NCBI RefSeq assembly: GCF_048771995.1
Contig: NC_133063.1
Coordinates: forward strand, 64,372,014-64,436,013
DNA from: Taeniopygia guttata
Taxonomy: Eukaryota; Chordata; Aves; Passeriformes; Estrildidae
DNA length: 64,000 nucleotides
Direction: 5' to 3'
The notes under the pieces were generated by a model. The model was not told where the DNA came from. It searched no databases and worked only from the letters and a program-made list of their open reading frames with translations. Made by a program: the position numbers and the translations under genes. Positions within the stretch are counted from its first letter, which is position 1. Every line of letters starts with the position of its first letter. Below, piece by piece: positions 12,701-23,104 of this stretch.

Positions 12701-15700
12701 TTTTTGGTCTTCCAGTTATTTGGATAAGGAAATTAATTATGAGATTTGCAAGCTGCTGTCTCCCGTTTCCAAAAATTAACTCCAGGCTTACTTATACTGC
12801 TATATTGTACAGAATGCACCTCTACTTTTCATCTAAGATAAAAATTCTGTCAAGAAAGATATAATTTTTTTAATAAATGCCCTTTTCTTTATACGTTTCA
12901 TGGGAAACATATAAGTTTCCCATGTTTTGAATAAATGTACATTGTTTTAAGCACTCTGACTTTCAGGTACAGCTGCAGTACTCATTGCCAACTTGCTCTA
13001 GCAGTCGCTCAATACCAGCCAGAGTATTAATATAATGTAGATGTCTCCAAAGAGCTTGGAGGCTACCTGCCAGTTCTACAGAGCATACCCTACAGCTGCT
13101 AACATATTTTGGTTAGTACTAACTTCTAGTACTAGTTCAGTACTTAAACAGCTGATTTACAACAGATTTATAATCCAAAGAGTGTTACTGGAAACAACCG
13201 TTAACTCTACAAATAATTAATACCAAAAAAAACCATTCCATCAAAACTAGCCTGGACTTCCCAAACGCTCAGCATTAAGTCTTAACTCTGATCTCCTCAT
13301 GTCAAGAGGAAAAAAAATCCACAGTATCTTATTTTAATCCTCTGTGCTCCCAATGTAAAATCCAAACCAGTGTTCTGTTCCCTCCTTAAACACCTTATGT
13401 ATCTTCTAGACCTAACTATTGCAGTTCATATGCCATATTCAGTTAGTCTTCCTTCTTGCATAGAAAGATGTTACATTCGTTTTGATGGAAACACTACTGT
13501 TGCTAATTTTTTTCCATTTTACTGGAACACTAAATACTTTTTTGTAATGTTTTATATTTACTTTGCATTATTTTTGATTCTGATGTTGAAACTCTCCCTA
13601 AATCTTATCGTGCCTAGATGCAGATCATTGAGCAGCAACCAGACACCTCACTTTTGGAAAACTTCCACTTTTGTTATAGCACCTCACAACCTACCATATA
13701 AACATTTACTTTAGAGCTGAATGCATACAGCCAAAATCAAAGAAATAAAAGTATATTACTGAGAGAACCTTGAATATTATTGATTACTAAAATATTACAA
13801 CAGCTTCAACAAAGCAAAATATTATTGGCTATTATATACCTTTTTTGATATAAATAGAACTGAACCAATTCCTTGCCACTTCCTCTAATCTGACAAGCGT
13901 ATTTCATTCATTCAAAACAAACTTGTCTATTAAATATGCAAAAGTAATTTAGAAAAAAAATCAGATTATGAAGGAAATAAAGCAAACATATAGCTTCCCA
14001 TTAAAAAAAAGGTACATTTTCTTCTCATACAAGTTGTTACTGTAACAAAATAGATTTGTTTTTCCTTAGCCTTCCTAGTTCTTTGAATCAAAAGAAAATT
14101 AAACCAAGCATGATAATTCTCATGCTTAGCAAATACACCTCTATACAGAAGATGGAAATTATAAATAGCAGTAGATCCTCACTTGCACGGCAGTCTAAAG
14201 TCAGCCACTGAAGAGAAGATGCTTTCAGAATTACGTCAGAACTTAATCAGGCAATTAGAAGTATTTGAAAGTTCACATTTTAAAAAATTGAAAAGAAAAC
14301 ACACTGAGAAGGGATACAAAACAGTCTTTGTCTACCTGCAGACACTGGAATTCACAGATTTTTATAAAGCAAAAAGAAAACCAGAGCAAGCTTCTCACTA
14401 GTTTTATACCTGGCACTCAAGATTCTATAGACTACAGTCCACCAAATTGCACCCAACAGGGGCTGTAGACCATACACCAGTCTACTAAGACCTGCATAGA
14501 ACAGGAACATTCCCAGGAGCTGATATTTCAAAGATCCTGAAGTAGACGTGTAACATTTAAATAGACTTCCCAAACTGCCACCTTGTTATGCAAAAGCATA
14601 CAATGAAATGTGTTTGGGGCATGACTAAGCCACCCATCCCTCCTGATCACAGTCTACAGTAACAGCATTTTTTATTCAGGAAAATATGACTACCTTCAGC
14701 CTTTTGAAACCACAGAATGGACAAAGAGATACAGCACAGACACATAAACTCACAGAAATCTACAAACATCTATACTTAGCCTAGAAAAACTCCTCTCTAT
14801 GTAGGAAGAACATAAATAGGCAACTGGCAGGACCTGAGAGAGACAAATATTTTCTGCCTTCCTGACACAGAGTATAGTATTTTGGAAATACTGCCCAGGA
14901 AGCTGGAATCATTAAAAAGGATTCAGTACTTTCTGCTTTTTATCTTTTAACTGAGTACCTGAAGATTTTTTTCAACAGGTATAAACCTCATGGACAAGTT
15001 TTTATTTTAAATAAATTCCTCAACTATTTCAAAATTAATAGTTTAATTTGGAAAAAAAAATAAGTGTTATATCAAAACAGCAAATCAGGTATAAGAAATG
15101 AATCCCAGGTCACACAGTTCCTCTACAACTATTTTACTTACTCATTTTGGATATGTTTCCACTTGCAACATTCTTATGGTTTATTAAAGACCTTAAAATC
15201 AGACTGAGATAAAAATTACTATTACAAAAAGCAACGATTACTAACTGCTGTGAAAATAAACTGGCCTTCATATAATTTATGGGAAGCAATGACTGTCCAA
15301 GCAGAAGATGCTAAAACAATGAACATGAGGTTTGGTTGCTTACTTAAGAATACAAATCAAGAGAACCTGCAAGCATTTCTCAAGTAATAGTCTAACTGCA
15401 CAGAGAAATTTGTCCTAGGAATTATAAGACATATATTAAATAACTATAAACTACAGAGGCACATTTTAAAATGCTAAGTCAAGGTCTTGGGAGTTGCACA
15501 ATTTTACATTAATGAAGACCCTTCACATTCCCTCCTAGATACCATTCTGGTTACCAATGCTTCTCAATCACTTCCTCTTTTCCCAAAAAAATTCTTTTAA
15601 GAGACAAAATTGTTTAAAATTCCTTGGATCCAACACTCCTGCTATCAGCTGACAGAATTCCAGCACAGATGGAAAAGTAAATTGTGAGATAAAAACATGC

Positions 15701-17690
15701 ATTCAATAATGCATTTTCTTTAAAGTACAAAAGCCTTTACTTCAGAAATACCAAGCAGTGCCCATCATCCACTGCTTCATTTGCTTAGAATTGCAATGAC
15801 AAAGAGCATCAGTATGTGCTTAAAGAAAGACATTTCCTGAAGACAAAGTAAACCCCTAACAGGTAAGGAAAAGAGAAACCGGAGAGCCAAAAGGGAAAGA
15901 GCAGGTCATTCCATTGGTTTCTTTTCTTAAACATGAACTACCCTTAATTAAAGAAGGATCGACTTACACAACTGACAGTACAGCTGTATTGACTTTAGGT
16001 ACACTACCCAGGTTATCATGGGAAAGGAGGGTTGTACAGCACTCAAATACATACTCAGGCTCTGCCATTTTGTCAGCACCAAGTTCAGAACATTAACACA
16101 GAATAAAATGATGTAGTTTAGACAACCAATTTATTTTTGGCAGTAGTACTGCAAAATAGAAATTGAGATTCTCCAAGAAACAAACAGCTCTTGTTCAGTA
16201 ATTCTTAACTAATATTTCCTCAAAAATGCCACATCCCTCCACTTAGGTATCCAGCTCCCAGATTCCACGTGTTTAACATGAACTTCTCTTATCCTGCACA
16301 GCTCCTTGTAAAAACTGCTGAATTAAAATCTAAATCTAGTTTAAGCATACACTCGCAAGCATTCATGCAGTCAAAAAAAAAACAGTGAACAACTGTATGT
16401 TTTTATAGTCTGTGGACTAAAACCTCTACTGTTATTAAAATAATAACCAATTGTACACCAAATAGCAAAATTTAATTCAGTCCTTTAAACAGATATGAAA
16501 AAAAAAAAGAAAAATCAGAATTATATATCCTAACACAACAGTATGGAAATAAACTACCTGGCAATGCTATACTTGGATGTTCTTACCGTGGTTACTTAAT
16601 GGATACTACAATTTTCTCACATCCTGTAACTCCAGTCAAAAAGGAAAAGCTTGGCATGAATTCTATGGACTCAAAACTATGCCGTCAGAGACCAAAAAGA
16701 TATGCTCACACTCCATCAAGGAAAAAAACAATCACCACCACACATCCTGTAAAAGAATATTGGCAGGATATACGTGGGTAGCTGAAGCAGCCGAACTTGA
16801 CCTATATCCACAACAGAATTAAGATGATGTTTGTAAAAGTAAAGCACAGTGTAACCTGACTCATAGTCACACCTCGACAGATGCGGGTACATTCTGGAGC
16901 AAGGCCACTGAAGCACAAAAACTAATGTAAAATTCTCACTTTATACTTGAAATATGGGTCCTCACACAACTCAGTCCATTTTTGCACTTTATGAGAAAGT
17001 GTAAAAATTCTCATACACTGATGCTAGAAGTTAGTTAGATGGGCATCTTCAACTACTCTGTCTAGAACAGTATATGGTGTAAGAAAGACACGAAGCGTCC
17101 TGAAACAGCCAGGTCTTGACAGAAAATATCAACAGCAACACAGCAAATATCCACTAGGACCAGACAGCTTGCTTTTTACTTTAAGTTCCAACTCGAGGAA
17201 CTTCTCAGCTGAACAAAAATTGTACTTACTCCAACTCCACTGGAAAACATAATCTCGCTATATGAATACCAGATTCAGCACCCAGGGCCTGTATGAACCT
17301 GGAATTTTTTGGTCTCAAATGCCTAAACTGTACTATCAAAATTAACAACACGTGTTGCTGCTCTCATTTAAAAGGAAAAAATTCAGACCCCAACACGTAC
17401 TGGTGCAAGGCAATGCAAGAACAAAACTATGGGACCAAGACCTTGCCAAATCCACCTAATTCATAAACATCCACATTTGATTGCACAGAAGAAAGTACTG
17501 AGCCACACTCTGATGAGTAGAGAAATATGCACCTCCTTGAATCCTGGCCCTAGGGACCTTGGAAAGGTTAAACCCCATTTTTCTCACTAAGGAACAGGAC
17601 AGCAAAAACAAGAACGACTAAAAAAGATGGCACAGATTAAACTAAATGCGATACTAAAGTGGGGGCATCTGGACCACGCAGTAGCCTCAC

Positions 17691-18530
17691 CTCCTGAATG
17701 CGCCTGCGGGCCCTGTGGAGCACCTCCTCGTACCCCTTCTGTCGCAGCTCACTCAGACTCTCATAATACTCTTCGGGGTCGTCGGTCTCGGTGAAGAGCA
17801 CTTGCGAAAGGATCTTCCAGCCACAGGTATCCAAGCTGTGAACCAAGTAAACTTGCAGCTTGTAGCAGAGCGCGTCCATCTCCTGCTCGGACAGTTCTGG
17901 TGCTCCGAAGAGCACCGTCCACATGCCCGAGGGCTCCTCGGGAAAGGCAGGCAGGTAGGGCTCCAGCTCCGAGTTCACCGAGCACAGCTGCTGGTGCACG
18001 GCCCGCAAATCTTGGAAGGAGAAGAGGCCGGCCCAGCTGCACTCCTCCCCCGCCGGCTCCGCGTCGGGAGCGCCCAACTCGCTCGCCCGCGGTGGCGAGG
18101 GCGGCAGCGACAGCGCGGCGGCCACGTCCTCCTTCACCAGCTCCAGCACTTCGATCTCCTCGGCGGCACCTGCCGCCTCCGGGCCGCGCTGCGGCCTCCG
18201 GGCCGGGCTGCCCTTAGAGCGCAGCGGGCTCTTGGGCAGCGCCTCGGCCCGGGGATGAGCGCAGCCCCGGGGCGGCCCCGGGTCCCTGCGCGCCGCGGGG
18301 CCGCCAGCCTTGGGGACGGCTCCGGCCTCGGGGCCGCCGCGGCGCAGCTCCCGGGAGCCGCTGCGCTGGCGCTGCGCCGTGCGGTTGTGGCAGGTGATGG
18401 CGAACTTGCCCTCGATCTCGTTCCAGGCCACGATGAAGGCGAACTTGTGCTTCTCCCGCTCCTGGAAGGCGTGCGGCCTGACGGCCACCCAGTCGGCCTC
18501 CAGCGTCTCCTCCAGGGCGAAGGCGGACAT
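17691..18530 (-). CDS. JMY: JMY coding exon 1 (N-terminal 280 residues)
   Basis: The ATG at 18530-18528 opens MSAFALEETLEADWVAVRPH, which matches the JMY N-terminus, and the exon closes at RRRIQE with donor CAGGAG/GTGAGG at 17691/17690. It is exactly 840 nt, so the intron is phase 0. Residues 1-57 (ending TAQRQRSG) and roughly 150-280 (EEIEVLELVKED, EECSWAGLFSFQDLRAVHQQ, MWTVLFGAPELSEQEMDALC, DTCGWKILSQVLFTETDDPE) are highly conserved. Residues about 58-145 form a Gly/Pro/Arg/Ala-rich low-complexity linker that differs from the mammalian one and seems shorter. The family N-terminus is the region reported to bind p300 and to regulate the actin-nucleating C-terminus. The reading frame stays open upstream to 18680 without an ATG, so 18530 is the natural start. 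The exon is very GC-rich because it sits in the promoter CpG island. Confidence 0.97.
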
Positions 18531-18798
18531 GGCGCTGCGCGACTCCGCACACGAGCACACGCCGCCCGCCCTCCGCGCTCCCGTCCCGTCAGCTGCTCCG
18601 CAGCCCCGCACCGCCTTACCGCCCACCACCAGCCATCTTAGCGGCTGGGGTACGAGGGGGAGGGTGCGCTGCTTGCCCAACGAAACGACGAGGGAGGAAG
18701 GGCGGACGGGGATCGCCTCCTCCCGCTCCCCGCGCGGGTCCCGCCGGCCACCAACGCGGACAATGCGCGGCGCCCCCGCGCAAGCACCGCGCGCGCGT

Positions 18799-18804
18799 CA
18801 CGTG
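18799..18804. promoter_or_regulatory. JMY: CACGTG E-box next to a GC box
   Basis: A perfect palindromic CACGTG lies about 270 bases upstream of the JMY start codon and runs directly into GGGGCGGG (18804-18811). The site type binds bHLH-zipper factors (USF, MYC/MAX, TFEB families). Its use here is inferred from position alone. Confidence 0.5.
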
Positions 18805-19114
18805 GGGCGGGATCTGTTTACAAGCGGCGGCGCTGCGGCAACTCCCCGGCCCCGCCCCCCGCGCGGCCTGCGGCAGCCCCGCCCCCCCGGGGCGCCTTCC
18901 CCCATTGGCGGAGGGAGGCGGGCGGAGCCTCGCGCCCCGGCCGCGCCGCGGAGCCGCCACGCTCGCGCTCTCTCGGTGGGCGTGGCAGGGCAGCGCCCCG
19001 CCCCTCCCCTCGGAGCCCAGCGCGGCCGCTAGGGGGCGCTGCGGCAGGGGGGCCGTGAGGGGGAGGCGGGAGTGGTTTCGTGGTTGTTGTGTGTTATTTC
19101 TGACTGGCGATTGA

Positions 19115-19589
19115 AGAAAAATACTTAAAAGATTAGTTGTCGGCAGCGCCTAGCGGCAGGGCGTGCAACAGAAGTTTGCACTCCTGGTTAGTCTGCAAAA
19201 GAGTGCAGCTTCTGTGACGAGTCCTGGCGACGAGGGCATGTTCCAAAATAGCTGTCCTGAAGCAGGTATGTACTTTTTAACTGCAAGAAACTGCACTGAC
19301 ACCTGGCCTTTTGTGCTCACACCTTGGGAATTTTCAGTGTCTGCAGTGCTTTCCCAGGTTGCCAGTTTTATTGCAAAACACGTAGGTTTCAGTAAGGTTG
19401 GACAGACAATTCTCACAAGCTTGTCTTGAAAGGAATGATGAATCCTCTGTGATTCTGGGCTTAAGGGAAGCTCTTTTCTGGTGCCCTTTGGGATATCCCA
19501 TTTATCCTTATGTACAAATGAACAAAAATACTTCTTACTAAAACAAACTGAAAATATTTGCACCAAAAATAAAATTGGTGGACAATATG
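19115..19589. other. Spacer upstream of JMY
   Basis: This is ordinary-composition sequence just outside the CpG island. I see no exon, RNA gene or named repeat. Open frames exist on both strands (plus 19163-19429, minus 19150-19644) but show no family resemblance. Confidence 0.6.
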
Positions 19590-19845
19590 ATTTAGCCCAT
19601 ATCGTGGCTTGACCTTTGCTGGATGCCACTTTATCAGTCCCCATTTTCAGTTTTTCTCTCCCCTGAAAAAAGGAGGAAAAGTAAGGTGGAAAACAACCAG
19701 TAGGTTCAAATAAGGTAGTTTACTGAAGCAAAAGGTTGCATGCACACTAAGGAGAAAGATTTAATTCTGTACTTACCATCAACAACTGATGTCTGGCCAT
19801 TTCCTGGGAAGCAGTGCTTCAGCCCATTTAACTGCTGCATCTTCT
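19590..19845 (+). mobile_element. LTR fragment related to 20237-21456
   Basis: This stretch aligns by eye with the first 240 bases of the LTR at 20237. Shared tracts are GGCTTGACCTTTGCTGGATGCC, AGTTTACTGAAGCAAAA, GTTGCATGCACAC, TTTAATTCTGTACTTA and TGGCCATTTCCTGGGAAGCA. It is more diverged and I lose the similarity after about 19845. It is either a partial solo LTR or the partner of the next copy. Confidence 0.7.
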
Positions 19846-20236
19846 GTTTTCCCTTACATCAGGACACCGCCAGACTGCACAAATCCCATAATATGCTAGC
19901 AGTATTAATTATTAGTATTAAACAGCTCACTGTAGGGATGAACAAGGACTGCAGAAGCTTGCATAATAAAACCATCTACATCAGTCATGGTCAGAGAAAG
20001 GGAGATATATTCCCTCATAATCCCCTAAGATAACTCCCCCAATATGGTGAAGCCATCAGTGTAAGGGCAAAGTCATTGTTTGGGTAAACATGTTCCTAAA
20101 CTTCGCAAAATAAAGAGATAAGCAGCTCACAAACTTAGTGTTCTGCAGAAGAGCTTGCTACATAACAACCACTATAATGATAGCATGCATGATAAAACTG
20201 CCATTGTCTTGCCTCATATTGGAAGCCAAAAAGAAC
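19846..20236. other. Spacer between two related LTR copies
   Basis: No gene or recognised repeat is seen. If the flanking copies were once a pair, this would be what remains between them, but I see no retroviral coding similarity in it. Confidence 0.5.
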
Positions 20237-20570
20237 TGTGGTGGTTTGACCTTGGCTGGATGCCAGGTAGGCACCAACTACTTTATCACTTCCCCTCCTC
20301 AGCTGGATAGGGGACAGAGAATAAGATGGAAGACAATTTGTGGGTTGAGAGCAATTTACTTAAGCAAAACCAAAATGTTGCATGCACACAAGCCAAGGAA
20401 AAAAACCAAGATTTTATTCACTATGTCACATCAGCAAGTGATGTCAGGCCACTTCCTGGGAAGCAGGACTTCATCACAAGTAGCCATTGCTCTGTAAGGC
20501 AAACATAAATGTCTTCTTCTTCCTCGTTTGGCTAGCTTTTACATTTTTAATGTTTTATGATATTTTATAT

Positions 20571-20572
<2 letters not shown>

Positions 20573-20628
<56 letters not shown>
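20573..20628. repeat. (AT)28 microsatellite
   Basis: This is a perfect run of 28 AT units. It sits inside the older LTR where related copies would have only a short TATA-like AT stretch, so it looks like an expansion after insertion. Confidence 0.98.
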
Positions 20629-20630
<2 letters not shown>

Positions 20631-20833
20631 TATTAAATACCCCTTTGGTCTGTTTGGGTCAGCTGGCCTGTTTGTGTCACCTTCCAAGATCTTGCTCACC
20701 CCCAGCCTACTGATGGGAGAGGGCAGAATGTTGGGAAGATGGTGCTGGTGCTGTGCCAGTGCTGTACAGCAGCAGAAGCCAAACACTGGGGTGTTATCAA
20801 CACCTCTATTGCTATCGGTGCGATGTGCAACAC

Positions 20834-21398
20834 TGTTGCTATCGCGCTGGCGTGGTAGTGTGGAGGAAGGGATTTAGAAAGGCCTTGGGAATTGGAAACT
20901 GAGGAAAAGATACATTTAGGTATGAGGAAAATATACATTTATGTATGCCCCATTGTTTCGGGAAAGTTTTGCTTCAGCATCTTTATGTAAACCCCCTTCT
21001 CCCCACCCCTGAGCAGTTCCCATTGGACCTGACCCCTGGGGTGGTTCTGATGGGCCCATGCTGGACACTGTCTCTATTGTTTAGACCTTATCTCTTAATT
21101 TTGCTGTATAAAACTGTATCCGGGCAGTAGCCCAGGGTCTTTTGTCCCTGCAACTGTTCAGGCAATACAATCTTTCTGGACTGCATACAATTGACCTCTC
21201 TTCGTCTCTTTATCTCGACTCCTTGCGGCGACCGAGGCGCACCGTCACTCGGACCGTGCTAACCCAGCCGCTGCCTGGTAAGCCCAGTGCAGCGGGACCG
21301 CGGCAAACCCCGGTCCCCTGAGGGGACAGCTAGCCGGAGGGGTCCCGAGGGGCCGGGGAGGGACGGGGGACAGCCGCAAGTGACCCCTGAAAGCCGCA
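20834..21398 (+). mobile_element. Class II solo LTR with 6-bp target duplication
   Basis: The element begins TGTTGCTATCGC and ends AAAGCCGCA. It is flanked by identical CAACAC at 20828-20833 and 21399-21404. A 565-bp span with TG...CA ends, a TATAAAA box at 21107-21113 and a GC-rich downstream part is what a retroviral LTR should look like. A 6-bp duplication is typical of class II (ERVK/alpharetrovirus-like) integration. No internal retroviral sequence is attached, so it is a solo LTR left by LTR-LTR recombination. It interrupts the older LTR at GTG/CAACAC/TGTGAGG and is therefore younger than its host. Intact duplications suggest modest age. Confidence 0.85.
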
Positions 21399-21456
21399 CA
21401 ACACTGTGAGGGCTGCTGTAAGGAAAATTAACTTCATCTCAGCTGGACCAAATACA

Positions 21457-21934
21457 GCCCATTGGTGATATTGTTGTCCTACTCCAAATTAGAGGAAGCA
21501 CTAAGAAAATAATAAAAAAAAAAATCATTAGAATTTGCCAGGAAAGCCAGAATGAGTAATAACCTTTTTTAAATGTACCGTGTTGAATGCTGAAGTATTT
21601 GAGAAGGGCCTCTGGCAGTCCAGACATTCTCTGGACATTAACCAAGCAATCTCATGTGTGCAGGAGAATGGAGGTTTTGTCTGAAAATCCTAGCTGTTAG
21701 AAAAAAGGAGGGAGCTATGGCTCAGCATTCCAAAGATGTACTATCTCTGTTCTTAAGGTTAAGGGTGACATATTCTCTACATCTTGGATTGCAGCACTCT
21801 TTCTTATTACTGTAAATGTAGGCATCAGATCAAAGCACCTGTGAAATGGTGTGAAAAAGATTTGATTATATCCCATCCAGAATTTTCCAAGCAAGCAAGA
21901 AAAGAATACATTGGTGGAGAAAATACAGTGTCTT
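21457..21934. other. Spacer, nothing recognised
   Basis: AT-rich spacer with no coding or repeat signature that I can name. Confidence 0.5.
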
Positions 21935-22105
21935 TCTATTAAGTATTCAGGGTGGTGGTAGAGTCTCCCACTGTGGAAACATTAAAACTCACCTGGATGT
22001 GTTGCTTCACACCTGCTGTAGGTGACCCTGCCTTGGCAGGGGGGTTAGCCTAGATGATCTCCAGAAGTCCCTTCCAACCCTCACTCTTCTGTGATTATGA
22101 TATTC
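21935..22105 (+). mobile_element. CR1 LINE 3' end
   Basis: The tract CACTGTGGAAACATTAAAAC...CACCTGGATGTGTTGCTTC...CTTGGCAGGGGGGTTAGCCT...AGATGATCTCCAGAAGTCCC...TTCCAACCCTCACTCTTCTG...TGTGATTATGAT is a CR1 3' untranslated end on the plus strand. It is 5'-truncated, as is usual for CR1 copies. Confidence 0.9.
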
Positions 22106-23104
22106 TTCTATTAAACAAAATTTTTGGAGAGGAATGTAATCAGCAGGCCAGTTTTGTCTTAATGTGTAAAAGAAAAAAACAGTGAAGATGCAGCAATATA
22201 TATCTCTCCCTACATGTCCAGACTTAAGAAAATTTAACATGGATCAAATACGTTTCATCAGACAAAGGATGAGACTCCTGGTCTTTCAGGTACCCTAGTG
22301 TAGAGCTGAGGTCTTCTGGCTGTTCTCAGACTGCAGAGTGGCAAACTGGTATGATTTAAAGCAAGAACTAGGAAAATGTAACATTTAGGAGCTGGCCGAA
22401 AACTAGTCTGGAATCACTTGGCTACAATCAAGTTTCTGATAGGCCTCTTTTCAGGCACAGAAAAGCCATTACCATCGGCTCTCAATAACTGTCATACTTT
22501 GCTAAAATTGTACCCCTACAGAAAGAGACCTGCAAGGAAATAACTTTTTAAGATTACATTATCAATAAGCATTGAGTAGCCTTTGTAGTAGCTTCTGTAT
22601 TGTGAGACATCCATAACTCTTCATTCATAAAAATACAGACGAGTCTTTTCAGATGTTAGTGAATCTTTAAGGGTGGTTAAAGAAAAAACATCACTAATTG
22701 TTCCTGAATAAACCAGCAGAAACTTAAAATCATATTTTAAAAGACCTACATTGCCTGCAGTTTGTGGTGGGGTGTACTGGACCGTTCATCACTAAAACGA
22801 AGCGGGTTAGGTAGCACTCAATCCACCTGAGTTGTTAATTCATATGTCTTAGAAAGATGATAAGTTTGCAGCAACTGAACGAGATACTGGCAAATGTCTC
22901 TGAAAAAAAACCCCCAAAGCTTTCTGGAGAGAAGAGAACTCTTGCCATGCTGTTTCTGAGATCATGACACTGCAGCACATGGGCATCCTGCCACTATCAT
23001 GGAAACTGCATGCCTGAGAAGCATGGTTACCTTACCAAGAGGGTTGTTGGAAGTAGCAACAAGCTGGCTCATTATGTTTATAGCACCAAAGCTTTTTGAA
23101 GGTA
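22106..23104. other. Spacer, nothing recognised
   Basis: There is no gene, RNA or repeat that I can name. A short C-rich/A-rich tract occurs near 22900-22915. Confidence 0.5.

Larger units (their letters stand above)
770..17690 (-). other. JMY: JMY intron 1 (about 16.9 kb)
   Basis: The intron has a GT donor at 17690-17689 and an AG acceptor at 771-770 on the minus strand. It is AT-rich with many short A and T runs (for example around 4268-4282, 12338-12360 and 16498-16512). It carries an interrupted CR1 copy (3710-4567), a diverged long LTR (7055-8037) and a 26-bp tandem duplication (9724-9774). Outside these I see no coding exon, RNA gene or recognisable element. The stretch 9840-10020 is slightly more GC-rich and may be an old repeat that I cannot name. 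Confidence 0.85.
1..18530 (-). other. JMY: JMY locus, 5' part (exons 1-2, introns)
   Basis: This is the 5' end of the gene for junction-mediating and regulatory protein, read right to left. Two coding exons are visible and join in phase 0 to give 338 residues. The rest of the protein (coiled coil, proline-rich stretch, WH2 repeats and Arp2/3-binding tail in the known family) must lie beyond base 1. Known JMY nucleates actin through its WH2 repeats and Arp2/3, and also works in the nucleus as a p300 cofactor for p53. The order BHMT then JMY on one strand matches the human arrangement. Identification rests on near-identity to the vertebrate protein at both ends of exon 1 and across exon 2. Confidence 0.96.
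17690..19080. promoter_or_regulatory. JMY: CpG island over JMY promoter and exon 1
   Basis: Base composition jumps from AT-rich to strongly GC-rich with dense CpG from about 17.88 kb to 19.08 kb, then falls back abruptly. The island holds JMY exon 1, its 5' untranslated region and the upstream promoter, with several CCCCGCCCC/GGGGCGGG boxes (for example near 18804-18811, 18850-18860 and 18878-18888). No TATA box is obvious, as is usual for this promoter class. Transcription of JMY probably starts between about 18.55 and 18.9 kb, but the exact site cannot be read from sequence. Confidence 0.85.
20237..21456 (+). mobile_element. Older avian LTR, split by a younger LTR
   Basis: This is an LTR fossil running from TGTGGTGGTTTGACCTTGGC to a terminal CATCTCAGCTGGACCAAATACA. 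Recognisable landmarks of a common bird LTR are GGATGCCAGGTAGGCACCAA, GATTTTATTCACTATGTCAC, CCACTTCCTGGGAAGCAGGA, GGGTCAGCTGGCCTGTTTGT, CACCCCCAGCCTACTGATGG, CACTGGGGTGTTATCAACAC and CTGTGAGGGCTGCTGTAAGG. It carries a long AT microsatellite (20573-20628) and is interrupted by a complete solo LTR (20834-21398). Without that insertion it is about 655 bases. No target duplication is convincing at its own ends, which fits greater age. Confidence 0.8.

Noticed and set aside
13370-13714. 114-codon plus-strand frame in JMY intron 1
   Set aside because: Hydrophobic, AT-rich and antisense to JMY, without a recognised domain.
17715-18641. 308-codon open frame on the plus strand opposite JMY exon 1, and other long frames in the CpG island
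   Set aside because: They are antisense or off-frame to a confirmed exon in very GC-rich DNA, which lacks AT-rich stops. Translations are Arg/Pro/Ala/Leu-rich with no family resemblance.
19150-19644. 164-codon minus-strand frame just upstream of JMY
   Set aside because: It overlaps an LTR fragment and has no recognised domain, and there is no splice link to JMY.
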